Shown: positions 48,481 to 58,389 of the stretch, one piece after another
How the letters are laid out: each line of letters opens with the position of its first letter
Numbering within the stretch: the first letter of the stretch is position 1
NCBI RefSeq assembly: GCF_020184175.1
Contig: NC_065531.1
Location: 63,442,806-63,506,805 of the forward strand
Direction: 5' to 3'
DNA from: Aphis gossypii
Lineage: Eukaryota; Arthropoda; Insecta; Hemiptera; Aphididae
DNA: 64,000 nucleotides
Made by a program: the position numbers and the translations under genes
Notes under the pieces: generated by a model
Told to the model about the DNA's origin: nothing
What the model saw: the letters and a program-made list of their open reading frames with translations, nothing else
Databases searched by the model: none

Positions 48481-50262
48481 ATGTTCTCAACCAAAGATGG
48501 TTCAAAATCATGGCTGACTGATTCAATTGTTGACGCGTATCTAAGAATTATGTGGTATGAATCTGACTGTCAAGACACATCTGGTGTCATAGCTTTCACT
48601 GGTGAATGTTACGTGTTAAGCATTCCCGAATTGTGTAAAGCAAATTTCAATACTCAAGCGTTATACTTTGTGCTTCAAGACATCCCCAATAGAGATCTGG
48701 TGCTTTTTCCGTGCTGTCTGGAATATCATTTTACGTTAATTGTATGTATTCGAAAACTGAAGTATGTTTTGTACTTGGACAGCAAATTTCAAGAACAGAA
48801 AACAAAAACAATTCCAATTGCGATAAAAAACTTTTATTGTTTGCTATCTGCTTCCAGTAAGGTGTTGGCACAACAATTTGATATAACAGAGTGGACAACA
48901 TTTTTTCCATCAGATTTTCCACAACAAAATAATAATATAGATTGTGGTGTGTATATACTAAAATACACAAGTGCTATATTTCAACGCTTTACAGGCATTA
49001 TTAATGCAGATGTAAAAACATCAAGAGAGCTCATAAAAAAGAAATTAATGGAATATGACAGTAAAACGTTTAGTAGCGATGAACATTTGAATTCGTACGT
49101 GTCATACTTAAACGTTGATAAAAAATCTGTAAAACAGCAAATACTTGATTTAAAAATGGACAGCTTTGAATATCTACCTATTTCAACATTGTTACCATTG
49201 AAAAATAATAAGAGAACAGTACATTTCTTAACAGAAATAATATCGTTGATATCGCAGGATTCTTTGACGTTAGGTTCGGACATTTACGATACATTTGAGT
49301 ACAATTGTAGGAAAAACGAAGAGTTTGTTGTTCATGGTGTACCGATTTCTTGGAATCAAGTGATACAGTCGAAAGGTGATGAATTAGAAATTGACCCACA
49401 GAATTTTGTTCTATATCTACGAATATTACATTTCAACGAGCGCGAAACTCTAAAAAAATTTGAAATTGACGTATTCACCAGCGATCTCGTAGATTTAATG
49501 AACACAACGGAATTTAAGACACTCGTCGAATACTGTATAAGATGGAAGTTTTCTGAAAGAGACATTATAATAATTCCCTATCGATGCGCAATGATAATAA
49601 GAATGATAATAGTTTTGCGAAATCATAAAACTATAATCTGTTTAAGTACAGATGGTTCAGTAGGACATGAAATCAATAAGGATTGCGTTATTACATTTCT
49701 TAAAGCTTATTCTACAGCTTGTTTTATGGATGGGATTCCTTTCAATGCAAAAGAATGGATATGCTATATTCCGAAAGACGTATATAGTGCATATGACTGG
49801 GGCAATTCACTAATATGCACTTTGATGTATGCAAAAATCATATTCAAGCAAGACCATACAATTATTGAAAATTATTTAAAAAAATTACCATTCATCAAAC
49901 ACGATTTAAGAGAAGAGATAATAGATCATATGCGAAAATATAACAAAAGACCTCTTCATAACCCCAAAAAAATAAATAACATAGTTATTAATGATTACGT
50001 TGAAAACAATTTAATTGAGTTAGTTACATTCACAGATATTGAAAACATTGAGATTATGTTAGCAGATATATTAAAAACCTATTGGAAAGATTTGGCTGGT
50101 GGACAATGTGCATATGAAAATAATTGCAATTCTGATTTCACGGAAAAATTAATTCATTGTGTGGATTGTTGGAAATGGTTTCACAAATCATGTGATAGTG
50201 AAGATTTATGTGCCGTAAAACTTAAAGGCCATTATATATGTAAAAATTGCAGCCTAAAATAA
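48481..50262 (+). CDS. Ulp1-type SUMO protease + pseudo-Ulp1 + PHD-like finger, 593 aa
   Basis: Residues 1-170 form a C48 (Ulp1/SENP) protease: WLTD at 11-14, H83 in LEYHF, D100 in YLDS, Q149 in PQQNN and C155 in DCGVYIL, so the catalytic set is complete. Ulp1 enzymes process SUMO and remove it from targets. Residues about 358-455 repeat the fold pattern (ERDIIIIP..., TIICLST..., EWICYIP..., NSLICTLMY), but the catalytic positions align with I372, S389, A437 and S443, so this half should be inactive. Residues about 541-590 carry a PHD-like cysteine/histidine array (CAYENNC, CVDC, WFHKSC, YICKNC), a likely chromatin reader. The frame is open upstream to the A9 run at 48362-48370 (reading TDDKLEIHDDIDISDN), so the protein was probably once fused to the transposase. 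A poly(A) signal AATAAA is at 50335. The role in transposition is inferred only. Confidence 0.88.
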   Translation: MFSTKDGSKSWLTDSIVDAYLRIMWYESDCQDTSGVIAFTGECYVLSIPELCKANFNTQALYFVLQDIPNRDLVLFPCCLEYHFTLIVCIRKLKYVLYLDSKFQEQKTKTIPIAIKNFYCLLSASSKVLAQQFDITEWTTFFPSDFPQQNNNIDCGVYILKYTSAIFQRFTGIINADVKTSRELIKKKLMEYDSKTFSSDEHLNSYVSYLNVDKKSVKQQILDLKMDSFEYLPISTLLPLKNNKRTVHFLTEIISLISQDSLTLGSDIYDTFEYNCRKNEEFVVHGVPISWNQVIQSKGDELEIDPQNFVLYLRILHFNERETLKKFEIDVFTSDLVDLMNTTEFKTLVEYCIRWKFSERDIIIIPYRCAMIIRMIIVLRNHKTIICLSTDGSVGHEINKDCVITFLKAYSTACFMDGIPFNAKEWICYIPKDVYSAYDWGNSLICTLMYAKIIFKQDHTIIENYLKKLPFIKHDLREEIIDHMRKYNKRPLHNPKKINNIVINDYVENNLIELVTFTDIENIEIMLADILKTYWKDLAGGQCAYENNCNSDFTEKLIHCVDCWKWFHKSCDSEDLCAVKLKGHYICKNCSLK

Positions 50263-50756
50263 TTATTAATTAGACTTATTTTTGTTATAAATATTATAAA
50301 TTATATTATACTGTTAATTAATAGGTGTGCTTTAAATAAATTACTTTAAATAAGTACTTATCATTGTTTTTCATTAGTAAAAATATTAAAAACATGTACA
50401 TTTTAATATATATCCTTGTATTATGCTCTCTATTCTCTATAGTGTGTAGCGAGCAGTGTGCACTGCGTGATTACGTTTTTATATTTAACCAAACATTAAT
50501 CATTAGGTAAATTAATTTGTATTTTTCTATCTTACCTATGTCGAGTTGAATAAATTATTATAATTATAATTATTAATTGTTTTACGATAAATAACCAATA
50601 ATTACTAATAAAAGGTAGGTACTGTCATTGATTATGAATACTAATTAGTAATTACTAATAGCATTTGTAATCTATGGTACTGTACGTCTGTATAATACTA
50701 CTGTGTAAAAAGTAAAAAATTTCTGATAATATATCACAATAATTATACACAGTAGT
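50263..50756. other. MULE 3' non-coding region
   Basis: Contains AATAAA at 50335-50340, a plausible poly(A) signal for the Ulp1 transcript. Nothing else was recognised. Confidence 0.45.
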
Positions 50757-51028
50757 TCTTAACCTGTGGTCCACGGCCCCCTGGGCGTCCGCAATACTCA
50801 AGTCGAGGGTCTGCGACATCCTTAACACGCCTTACATAAGCCACACATGACATGAGTGCATTATTAATATATATGTTTTGTTATGTATACTTCTATAATT
50901 TTTAATACAAAATAGTTATTATAATTTTGGTCATGATAACATGAGATGTTTTGTAAAAAAAAGATATTCGAAAACAAAATGGTAGGGGTATTGGTTGGTG
51001 GTTCTACAAAAGGTAAAGAACCGCAGAC
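50757..51028. mobile_element. Small hAT-type MITE remnant
   Basis: The left end CAGTAGTTCTTAACCTGTGG and the right end AGGTAAAGAACCGCAG are imperfect inverted repeats, followed inward by GC-rich sequence. No clear 8-bp duplication remains, so the end points are approximate. Confidence 0.5.
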
Positions 51029-51099
51029 ATATACTATTATTTTTTTAACTGATAAAACAATTAATATTGACTGAAATAGCGGGGGTGGTGGCCGTGCGG

Positions 51100-51545
51100 C
51101 GCCCATGAATGTATTGATTTCAAAACGATTTGTGCTTTTATATTTTATTTTTATTTTGTGTCTACCATCGCCTATTAGGACAGTTAAAATGGTTCAATTT
51201 TCTACTTCAACATCTTTTCCGATAAGAAAGAAAATGTAGTTGGCAATTGTTGGGTCAAAACTCAAAAGTGAAAAATTTCCAGTAGTTTTAAAAAGCGGCT
51301 AGAAAATTTTTAATTTTTACACAAAACCCGTTAGGTACCTATCGACAAAATTGATTATTTTTTCTGTTGTAACTCAAAAATGAATAACCATAGAAACTTT
51401 AAATTTTAATAAAATGTTTATATAATTATTAATATGAGCACTTTTCTTAAGGGACAAAATTGATACACATGAACATTTTTTCATTGGTTATAATTAAATA
51501 TTATAATTGTCTGCACCTACATTATAAAATATTTTGACTTCTCAA
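51100..51545 (+). repeat. Dispersed repeat family, 5' part
   Basis: Starts CATGAATGTATTGATTTCAA followed by AACGATTTGTGC and continues with the family body; truncated where the MULE right arm begins. Confidence 0.5.
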
Positions 51546-51579
51546 GAAATTTAAAATTTAAAAAAATAATTGTTCTAAC

Positions 51580-52710
51580 TATTTATCAAATAATGAATAT
51601 TTTATGCTAATTTTTTCACCAAAAGGTAGAGTATAATTTACTTGAATTTTTGATATACGTTTCATAAGTATTACTTATTGCGGGACTTAATTACAGGCCG
51701 TCCCGTTTACAATTTGGACTACATCTCAGTACCTGTGAAATTGGAATCGCGTCCCGTTTCTTTAATAATGAATATTTTACGCTATTTTTTTCACCAAAAG
51801 GTAGAGTATAATTTACTTGAATTTTTGATATAGATTTTATAAGTATTACTTATTGCGGGACTTAATTACAGCCCGTCCCGTTTACAATTTGGACTACACT
51901 TCAGTACCTGTTGCATTGGAATCGCGTCCCGTTTCTTTAAAAATGAATATTTTATGCTAATTTCTTAACTAAAAGGTAGGGTGTAGTTTACTTGAAGTTT
52001 TTATATAGATTTTATAAGTATTACTTATTGCGGGACTTAATTACAGCCCGTCCCGTTTATAATTTGGACTACATCTCAGTACCTGTGAAATTGGAATCGC
52101 GTCCCGTTTCTTTAATAATGAATATTTTACGCTATTTTTTTCACCAAACGATAGGGTATAATATACTTGAATTTTTGATATAGATTTTATAAGTATTACT
52201 TATTGCGGGACTTAATTACAGCCCGTCCCGTTTATAATTTGGACTACATCTCAGTACCTGTTGCATTGGAATCGCGTCCCGTTTCTTTAATAATGAATAT
52301 TTTACGCTAATTTTTTAATTAAAAGGTAGGGTGTAATTTACTTGATTTTTTGATATACGATTTATAAGTATTACTTAATTAGGGACTTAATTACAGCCAG
52401 TCCCGTCTACAATTTGTATTACACCTCATAATACCTGTGGCGTTGGAATGTAGTCCCGTTTACGCAATAATGAATATTTTATAATAATTTTTTTATTAAT
52501 AGGTAGGGTATAATCTAATTAACTTTTTGATTTACGTTTTATAAGTTTTATTATTAATTTTGGACTTAACCACAGATTAAATATATTAAATGTAATATTA
52601 TGGGTATATAGAAAGTTTTTCGTTCGCTGGGAATGTTCAGGCAACACTGTTTTTGTTATCACAATTGGAATGGAATCACTCCCGTCCCGTCCCGGGTTTT
52701 AGTATTACCC
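51580..52710 (-). repeat. MULE right inverted arm with 175-bp tandem units
   Basis: AATGAATATTTTA recurs at 51592, 51767, 51942, 52117, 52292 and 52469, giving spacings of 175, 175, 175, 175 and 177. Each unit contains GCGGGACTTAATTACAG, CCGTCCCGTTTA and GGAATCGCGTCCCGTTTC, the reverse complement of the left-arm units. The outer part ends in CGGGTTTTAGTATTACCC, the exact inverse of the left terminus. Confidence 0.9.
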
Positions 52711-52719
52711 AATATTTTG

Positions 52720-53323
52720 TACTTTTGGAAACATGGGAAATAAAATTGTCAGTATTGAAAAATACAGTCGTATACCTACCTATATAATTCACAATTATTA
52801 ATAAATCTTATAAATCGCAAATGAATAAATTGTCGAAATATGAAGGAAAAAATAGAACTATTGAGAAATATGTAAAAATATGAAAAATAAAATATAGTTC
52901 AATTAATTGGAAATACCTTAATACGAATTTATCTCTTACCTAAATTTATTTATTAAGTCACAGTAGAAATATGTATTTACGTATAAATCATAAATAAAAT
53001 ATTATGGTGATTGGAGGTGTAAACATACATAAATATACATGTCGTATCTATGGCAATACACAATATTTTAAGTAAGGTGGATATATATATATCCACGTAT
53101 CCACCTTGATTTTAAGAATTTACAATTATCCATAGAATACAAAAGAAAAAGCATGTTGTTATTTATAGTTAATTGATAACCTGGTTTTTCATAAAAAAAT
53201 TATTGATTGTATTATATTAAATTAAATTTTTAAATTCTATCTAAAGAATGTTTTTTCTGATTTTCAACATTTTCCAGGGGGGGACATGCCCCTCCCTAGC
53301 CTCCCCCCATATGGGCGCCCTTG
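52720..53323. other. Right remainder of the MITE that hosts the MULE
   Basis: Non-coding. Includes a palindrome GTGGATATATATATATCCAC at 53077-53096. The sequence near 52975 (ATGTATTTACGTATAAATC) may be the decayed right end of a further small MITE whose left end AGGGCTCGGATTTATATG lies at about 37040. Confidence 0.4.
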
Positions 53324-53331
53324 TACACTAT

Positions 53332-53499
53332 GCATTCTGGTGGGTCTATCAATTGAATTATTTCCTAACGGACTTTGCAACATGATGCGGCCTGTTGGTT
53401 GTCTGTTTCAACTAGGTTAGGTAATATAAATTTTTGAAGTGTAGGTAGGTATGCAATGCAACTACATCTTGCACATGCTTAATGCTTATAATTGCTTAC
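53332..53499. other. 3' flank or intron of the RPA1-like gene
   Basis: This lies between the nested composite and the last recognised RPA1-like exon. No exon continuing the RPA1 frame was found in it. Confidence 0.4.
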
Positions 53500-56400
53500 C
53501 TTTCAGGTCAGCAGGTCTTGTTAATCTGACTTTACTTGAGTGGTCAACAGATAAATATTCATGTCCTTCAAATTTGATGTATTGAACTCCAAACAAGGAC
53601 CATTTCTTACCTACGTTATAGTCGTTATAGAGTTTCATAGCATTTTCACCAAAAAACCTAACTTGAATCTAAAAAAATGAAAAAATAATCCAAACATTTA
53701 TTAAATTATTTTTATTTCTGTTTTGTATATTGCAGTATTATTTCCTTACTTCTGTGGAATCAACCTTAATAGTTCCCTTTCTATATAGACGTGGTTGACT
53801 AATAGCACTGATATAACCATCGATTTGGAATAAGACACCATAGACATCTAAATTCAAATTGAACGAACTTATAAAAATAAATTTTAACTATTTTAGTTAA
53901 CTTTAAAATTCTATCTTTGTAAAAATGATTTTGCATAGTAAATAATTACAATATTAGTATAACTAATTAACACTTTTAATTTAATTAATACAATGCACTA
54001 CGATATTTCAACATTTTAGCACTAAATGTAGTTATTTAATGATAAAGACAAACAATAATATTAATTTTACATAATATTATGTTAATTAGATTTTAAATGT
54101 CTAGAAATTAATTTTTAAAAACTATAATAAAATAGTAGGTAAGTAGGTACATTCATAATTTTTGAAAAATGTATTAGCTTAAACCATGTTAAAATATGCT
54201 CAAGAAGGAGACAACTAAGCTATTATTATTTACTTACCAATTATTTTTCCTGATGTTAGAGTTTTTAAAACTTCACCTGAAATGAATTTGTGAGTAGGAA
54301 AGTCAGCTTTCTTTACTTCATTTTCATTTATGGTTGTAATTTTTGAATATTCAGGATGTAATATTATATTATACTTGTGATTGGTTTTTTTATAATATGT
54401 ATTATCCTCGAAATCGCCTTTATTTACAACAATTTGTACAACTTTGCCAATCTAAAGTAACATAGGTATTAATATTATGAAATAAAATAATTTTTCAATA
54501 ATATAATGACAAAATTATTTTAAAGATTTAACATATCAGTTTTGTATTTTATTTATTATTTTATTATCCAACCCTCAAAATACCATTTCCTATTCTGTTT
54601 GTTAACTGGCGATTTTTTTTAAAAAGTTGGTACTTAAAAACCATTTTGTAAATGTTGAATGTGTGTGTGAGAGAGCTAAAACATAAATAGTATACATATA
54701 TACTGCATAATAGTATACCTACATATATAAATATTAAATATATAATATGTAATATTTATGTAATTAAATAAATAAGGAATAATGATAAAATCCAAAAATA
54801 TTGTATAAATAATGTGTAGGTATAAAGTATACCTATTATATTATTTATTAATAAATTACATATTATATTATATTATTATAGGTATACCTATATTATTTAA
54901 ATGATATAAAAATGTAATTACTGAAAAAAATATTTTTGCAAGTTAATTCATTTCAGTCATTATTTCAGAATTTTGACAATTAGGTATGAAAATATTATTT
55001 AGGATAGTCTTAGGTAATTTGATTCCATTAAAAGAATATAACATTTTGAACTACAATTTGCATTATTAATTTCATATTCCATATTATATTAGAATGTCTG
55101 ATATTGTAGTGCTTAATATTCATATTAAATAATATAATATGTATATTAATTCATGTTTAATAAATCTGTTGGTATACTTTTAGTATGGTACATTGTTAAG
55201 TGTAAACATTATGTTGTTTATAAAATTTATTTTTAGTTTTTAGCCATTATAAGCTGTTTTTTTAGGAGTATAATTTATTTCAATCTTAATTAATTATTAT
55301 ATTAAGATGATTTGGCCAAACTATAACATGCGTTACCTACCTTAAAAGTTAAAGATTGGGACAATAATAAGGAAATAATAAATATTGTGTCGATAATTTT
55401 TACTTGTGGTGTTTTAAATGTTCTTAAATAAATATATTATTATTACTACTATGATATTTTAAAATAGAATATTTTTTGGAATACACGTTCATTTTTATAC
55501 ATCAACTTTTAAACGAGTATGGTTAATTAGTGAATTGTAAGCTTTTTAATTATAGATGAGTGAAACAATTTGCACAGGGGCACCTTGGAAAATATTGGAT
55601 CATATTTAGCTCATTAAAAATTTGAATACATAACTAGGTAATTAATTTTAAAACTATTATATTATATTTTAATTGTTTAATTGTTTTAACTTTAATATTT
55701 AAATAGTTACATAAAAGTATAGAAAATATTGTATTGCAGTAATATCAAATTACCTATATCTTATAAATATTTTAGGTATATCCCTTCCCTTCATTAACTG
55801 TTATTTTAATACATACAAAAATATTATAATAGTTGCATAATACATAATATAATAATAGTAATCTAATATATAAATATGAAAATGAAAACCTTTGAGTGAT
55901 ATGTTCTCGGAAACTACTGAACCGATCGTTATGATTTTTTTTTTTTAATTGAAGAGCTCATTGCGGAGAAGGTTTATAGCATTTGATCGATTCTCTAACT
56001 TTAAAAACAAAGGGATTATCAATTATTATAAATAATGGCCCATTACGTAGACTATTAATATTATTATTTATTTTCTCCATTTTTTTAACAATTTTTTCGC
56101 TCCTATTGGTCGCAGGAGAAGATGCTTAATATGTAAATGTAATGAATGTAATGATATGTAATGTAATGACGTCACTGTCAAGCAAAAAAATAAACTATAT
56201 TAAGGTCGTTATTGGTTACGATTGAATATAATAGTTTGTAGACCTGTTGTTATATTTTGTCAAAACCATAACAACAAAAATAAGAATTAGCAAAATAAAT
56301 CAATATGTCCACAGAAAATTTTAAAATCACAACAATAGACTAACATAATATAAAAACCACGAGATGGTACATTATAGTATTTAATCCACTGTAGTGAAAG

Positions 56401-57249
56401 AAAAATTGATATAATTTTGAAACTTAGAGTTAGATATTATAAACTTACGTATACATCTCGCGGGGTAATACATGATAATATACTGCTTGCATAATCATAA
56501 GTCTTACGAGCAACGCGAAGCAGAATGATTATAATATTATTACTTGCGACTAACTCACTGATTGATAAACGTAGAGTCTGAATAATGATAGATTGATGCT
56601 TGTAATTAACACGGTACATTCGTAAAATCGTACCACAAATTTAGTGTGCAATAAGAAAGCATTTTACAAAATTCGCATTTTAAAGTGGTGATTGAACAAC
56701 TTTTTGGAGAATCAAAATGGTCACTGCAAAAAAACTTAGTAAATCATATTATAGAATTGGCATTTTTAACCGGCAACGAAGTACACAGGGTCAGCTAGTA
56801 TTATAGTATTATGTATAATATGTGTTTAATTCTAATTTTAATTTTTGTCGAAATTTCAACAAAAATTTACTGTGCTTGCGAAAAAAAGCCTTTAATTGCA
56901 TTAAAAATTAGTAGTTTTTAATTTCTATTAAAATATCGAAATAAATCAGTAATAACTAATAAATAATAATAAATATATTTACTTTTAGCAGCTTGGATAC
57001 TTTATCACAGTCTTTGAAAGCTACAACTTCTATCTCTGAACTGTTATCAGAAAGTATACAATTGAGAAGTTTACCTTCCGAAGTTTTATCTTCTACTTTG
57101 ATATACTTAACTCTTCCTTTTACAATGAAACTAATCAAAATAATTATGTCTCAATAGATTTTATGAATATAATTAATATTTTAGATAGTTTTTACTTACA
57201 CCTTACGCATATAAGATTTATTTAAATTTTTGATTTTTACCTCCTCCAT
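53500..57249 (-). CDS. RPA1-like (replication protein A 70-kDa) gene, 5 exons, 3' end not found
   Basis: The exons (minus strand) are 57249-57200, 57130-56983, 54451-54238, 53847-53750 and 53668-53500. All junctions follow GT/AG and keep one frame (226 codons plus one base). The product starts MEEVKIKNLNKSYMRK, with no room for the RPA1 N-terminal protein-binding domain. Exons 1-3 form an OB fold like DBD-A (KGRVKYIKVEDKTSEGKLLN, EIEVVAFKDCDKVSKLL, KKTNHKYNIIL). Exons 4-5 form a second OB fold like DBD-B (IDVYGVLFQIDG, IQVRFFGENAM, STDHSSKVRLTRPADLKG). RPA1 binds single-stranded DNA in replication and repair. A strong donor AAAG|GTAAGC ends exon 5, so a zinc-bearing DBD-C exon is expected further down, but I found none before the 16.4-kb nested insertion at 53323. 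If unspliced, the frame stops four codons later (GKQL, TAA at 53488-53490). Either the insertion sits in an intron or the gene is truncated. Confidence 0.72.
55862..56798 (+). mobile_element. Non-autonomous Helitron (937 bp) in an RPA1-like intron
   Basis: The 5' end is TCTAATATATAAATATGAAA, preceded by A; the 3' end is GGGTCAGCTAG, followed by T. TC...CTAG between A and T, without a target duplication, is the Helitron rule. The 5' third has AACTACTGAACCGATCG, a motif I recognise from insect Helitrons. It lies between exons 2 and 3 of the RPA1-like gene. It has no helicase ORF. Confidence 0.75.
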
Positions 57250-57901
57250 TTTACTTTGTAAACTGTCAACATAAACGTAACAAAATTAAATTATTTTATT
57301 ATATGTTCAAATTATATTCGACAATTTAAATAATATCTCTGATACTGTTAATAACTCACTATTTGTATTTTGTAGACCGGTAAGACATAAATAAACGCTT
57401 ATTTATTTTCATAAATACTAAGAAGATCTAATAAACGCTGATTTATCAAAATAATTTAAAAAAAGTTTGGAATCATGTTTGAAACAATTAATTAAAAATT
57501 AAGACTAATAATTGCAAATAAATTAATCTTAATTTTAAATTCGTAGTGTTAAAATTTTTATTATTTTCAATGTCTTCATAAATATTTAGCTATCTCATTT
57601 CAAAAGTAAGAATACTGAATATAAGATTAAATTACTAAACAAAAAAGTATTTATTTATGTTTTATCTGTTTTCAGTTATATTTTAGATGATTTTAATTTT
57701 CGAGTAAAAATTGAATTCAGTTAAAAAATTGTTAATAAGTAATAACAGATTATTCGTAAATATTAAATTGCATTTCTCAATTTTGTGATTAGAAAAAAAC
57801 TTTTTTTTTACCAAAATATATACACCTAAACAAAAATATACGTAAAATTCTATAGCTTATTGTGTATTGGGTATAAATGGTATAATAAAGGTTAACAATT
57901 T
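57250..57901. other. Non-coding 5' flank of the RPA1-like gene
   Basis: Probably contains the promoter of the RPA1-like gene, but no clear core element could be picked out. No other gene was seen. Confidence 0.35.
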
Positions 57902-58210
57902 ATGACTTTGAATATCAATATGACAGCATTATATATAAACTGTAACTTCATACATTTTGTGTCGATCCTAATTCCTATAAGCGTCAGTTACATTTCGACG
58001 TGGAAACGTGATACAAGTCGAATAAAGATGGGAAAAAAATTGTTGGAGAGGATATACATAAATAATGAAACATCAAGGACGTATAAACGATTAACGTGGA
58101 GATGTTCAAAAGAATATTCATTGAAATGTAGCGGAACAATGGCAACGGACTTGGAGATTGGACATCCTCAAATTATTGGAAAAGTCCATACAGTCATATA
58201 TTATAGCTGA
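57902..58210 (+). CDS. FLYWCH-type zinc finger fragment
   Basis: A 102-codon frame. Its second half is a FLYWCH-like module: an aromatic/basic strand (KKLLERIYIN), then TYKRLTWRCSKEYSLKCSG with W-x-C and the second C, and a later histidine region (IGHPQIIGKVH) in place of the usual G-H-x-H. FLYWCH fingers occur as stand-alone DNA-binding domains and at the N-terminus of many insect MULE transposases. No catalytic domain follows, so this is either an orphan exon or a transposon remnant. The real start may be the ATG at 58028, directly before the domain. Confidence 0.55.
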   Translation: MTLNINMTALYINCNFIHFVSILIPISVSYISTWKRDTSRIKMGKKLLERIYINNETSRTYKRLTWRCSKEYSLKCSGTMATDLEIGHPQIIGKVHTVIYYS

Positions 58211-58389
58211 TTAGGTAAATAACATTTTTTAAATTCTACTCAAATGTAGTATAGCTCTATTGTATAGTAATTAGTAGGTGTCTAATGTTCGCGCAGAAAT
58301 TGTTCTTGTACTTACGAAAATCGTTTGTACATAATATATTGAGTTTGTTCTAACACGGAATTTGGGATTAGTGTCAACTAATTAAATAA

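Larger units (their letters stand above)
37373..52710 (+). mobile_element. 15.3-kb Mutator-like (MULE) transposon with Ulp1 protease gene
   Basis: The left terminus GGGTAATACTAAAACCCG continues for 31 bases identical to the inverted right terminus. The flanking 9-bp repeat AATATTTTG is perfect (37364-37372 and 52711-52719), and 9-bp duplications are typical of Mutator elements. The arms are long inverted repeats (left about 37373-39255, right about 51580-52710) built of 175-bp tandem units. The interior encodes a MULE transposase (45696-48377) and an Ulp1/PHD protein (48481-50262), both on the + strand. The element has collected later insertions: dispersed repeats (39268, 42060, 42520, 44612, 51100), a hAT MITE (43037-43842), another MITE near 50757 and a hAT transposase scrap (41897-42010). 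Confidence 0.9.
36909..53323. mobile_element. hAT-like MITE split by the 15-kb MULE (outer shell of nest)
   Basis: The left end CAAGGACGCTCATA and the reverse complement of the right end, CAAGGGCGCCCATA, match at 12 of 14 positions, and both are followed by G-rich stretches. The flanks are TACATTAT (36901-36908) and TACACTAT (53324-53331), agreeing at 7 of 8, as expected for an old 8-bp hAT duplication. Only about 1.07 kb (36909-37372 plus 52720-53323) belongs to this element; the rest is the MULE inserted into it. It has no coding capacity. Confidence 0.6.
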
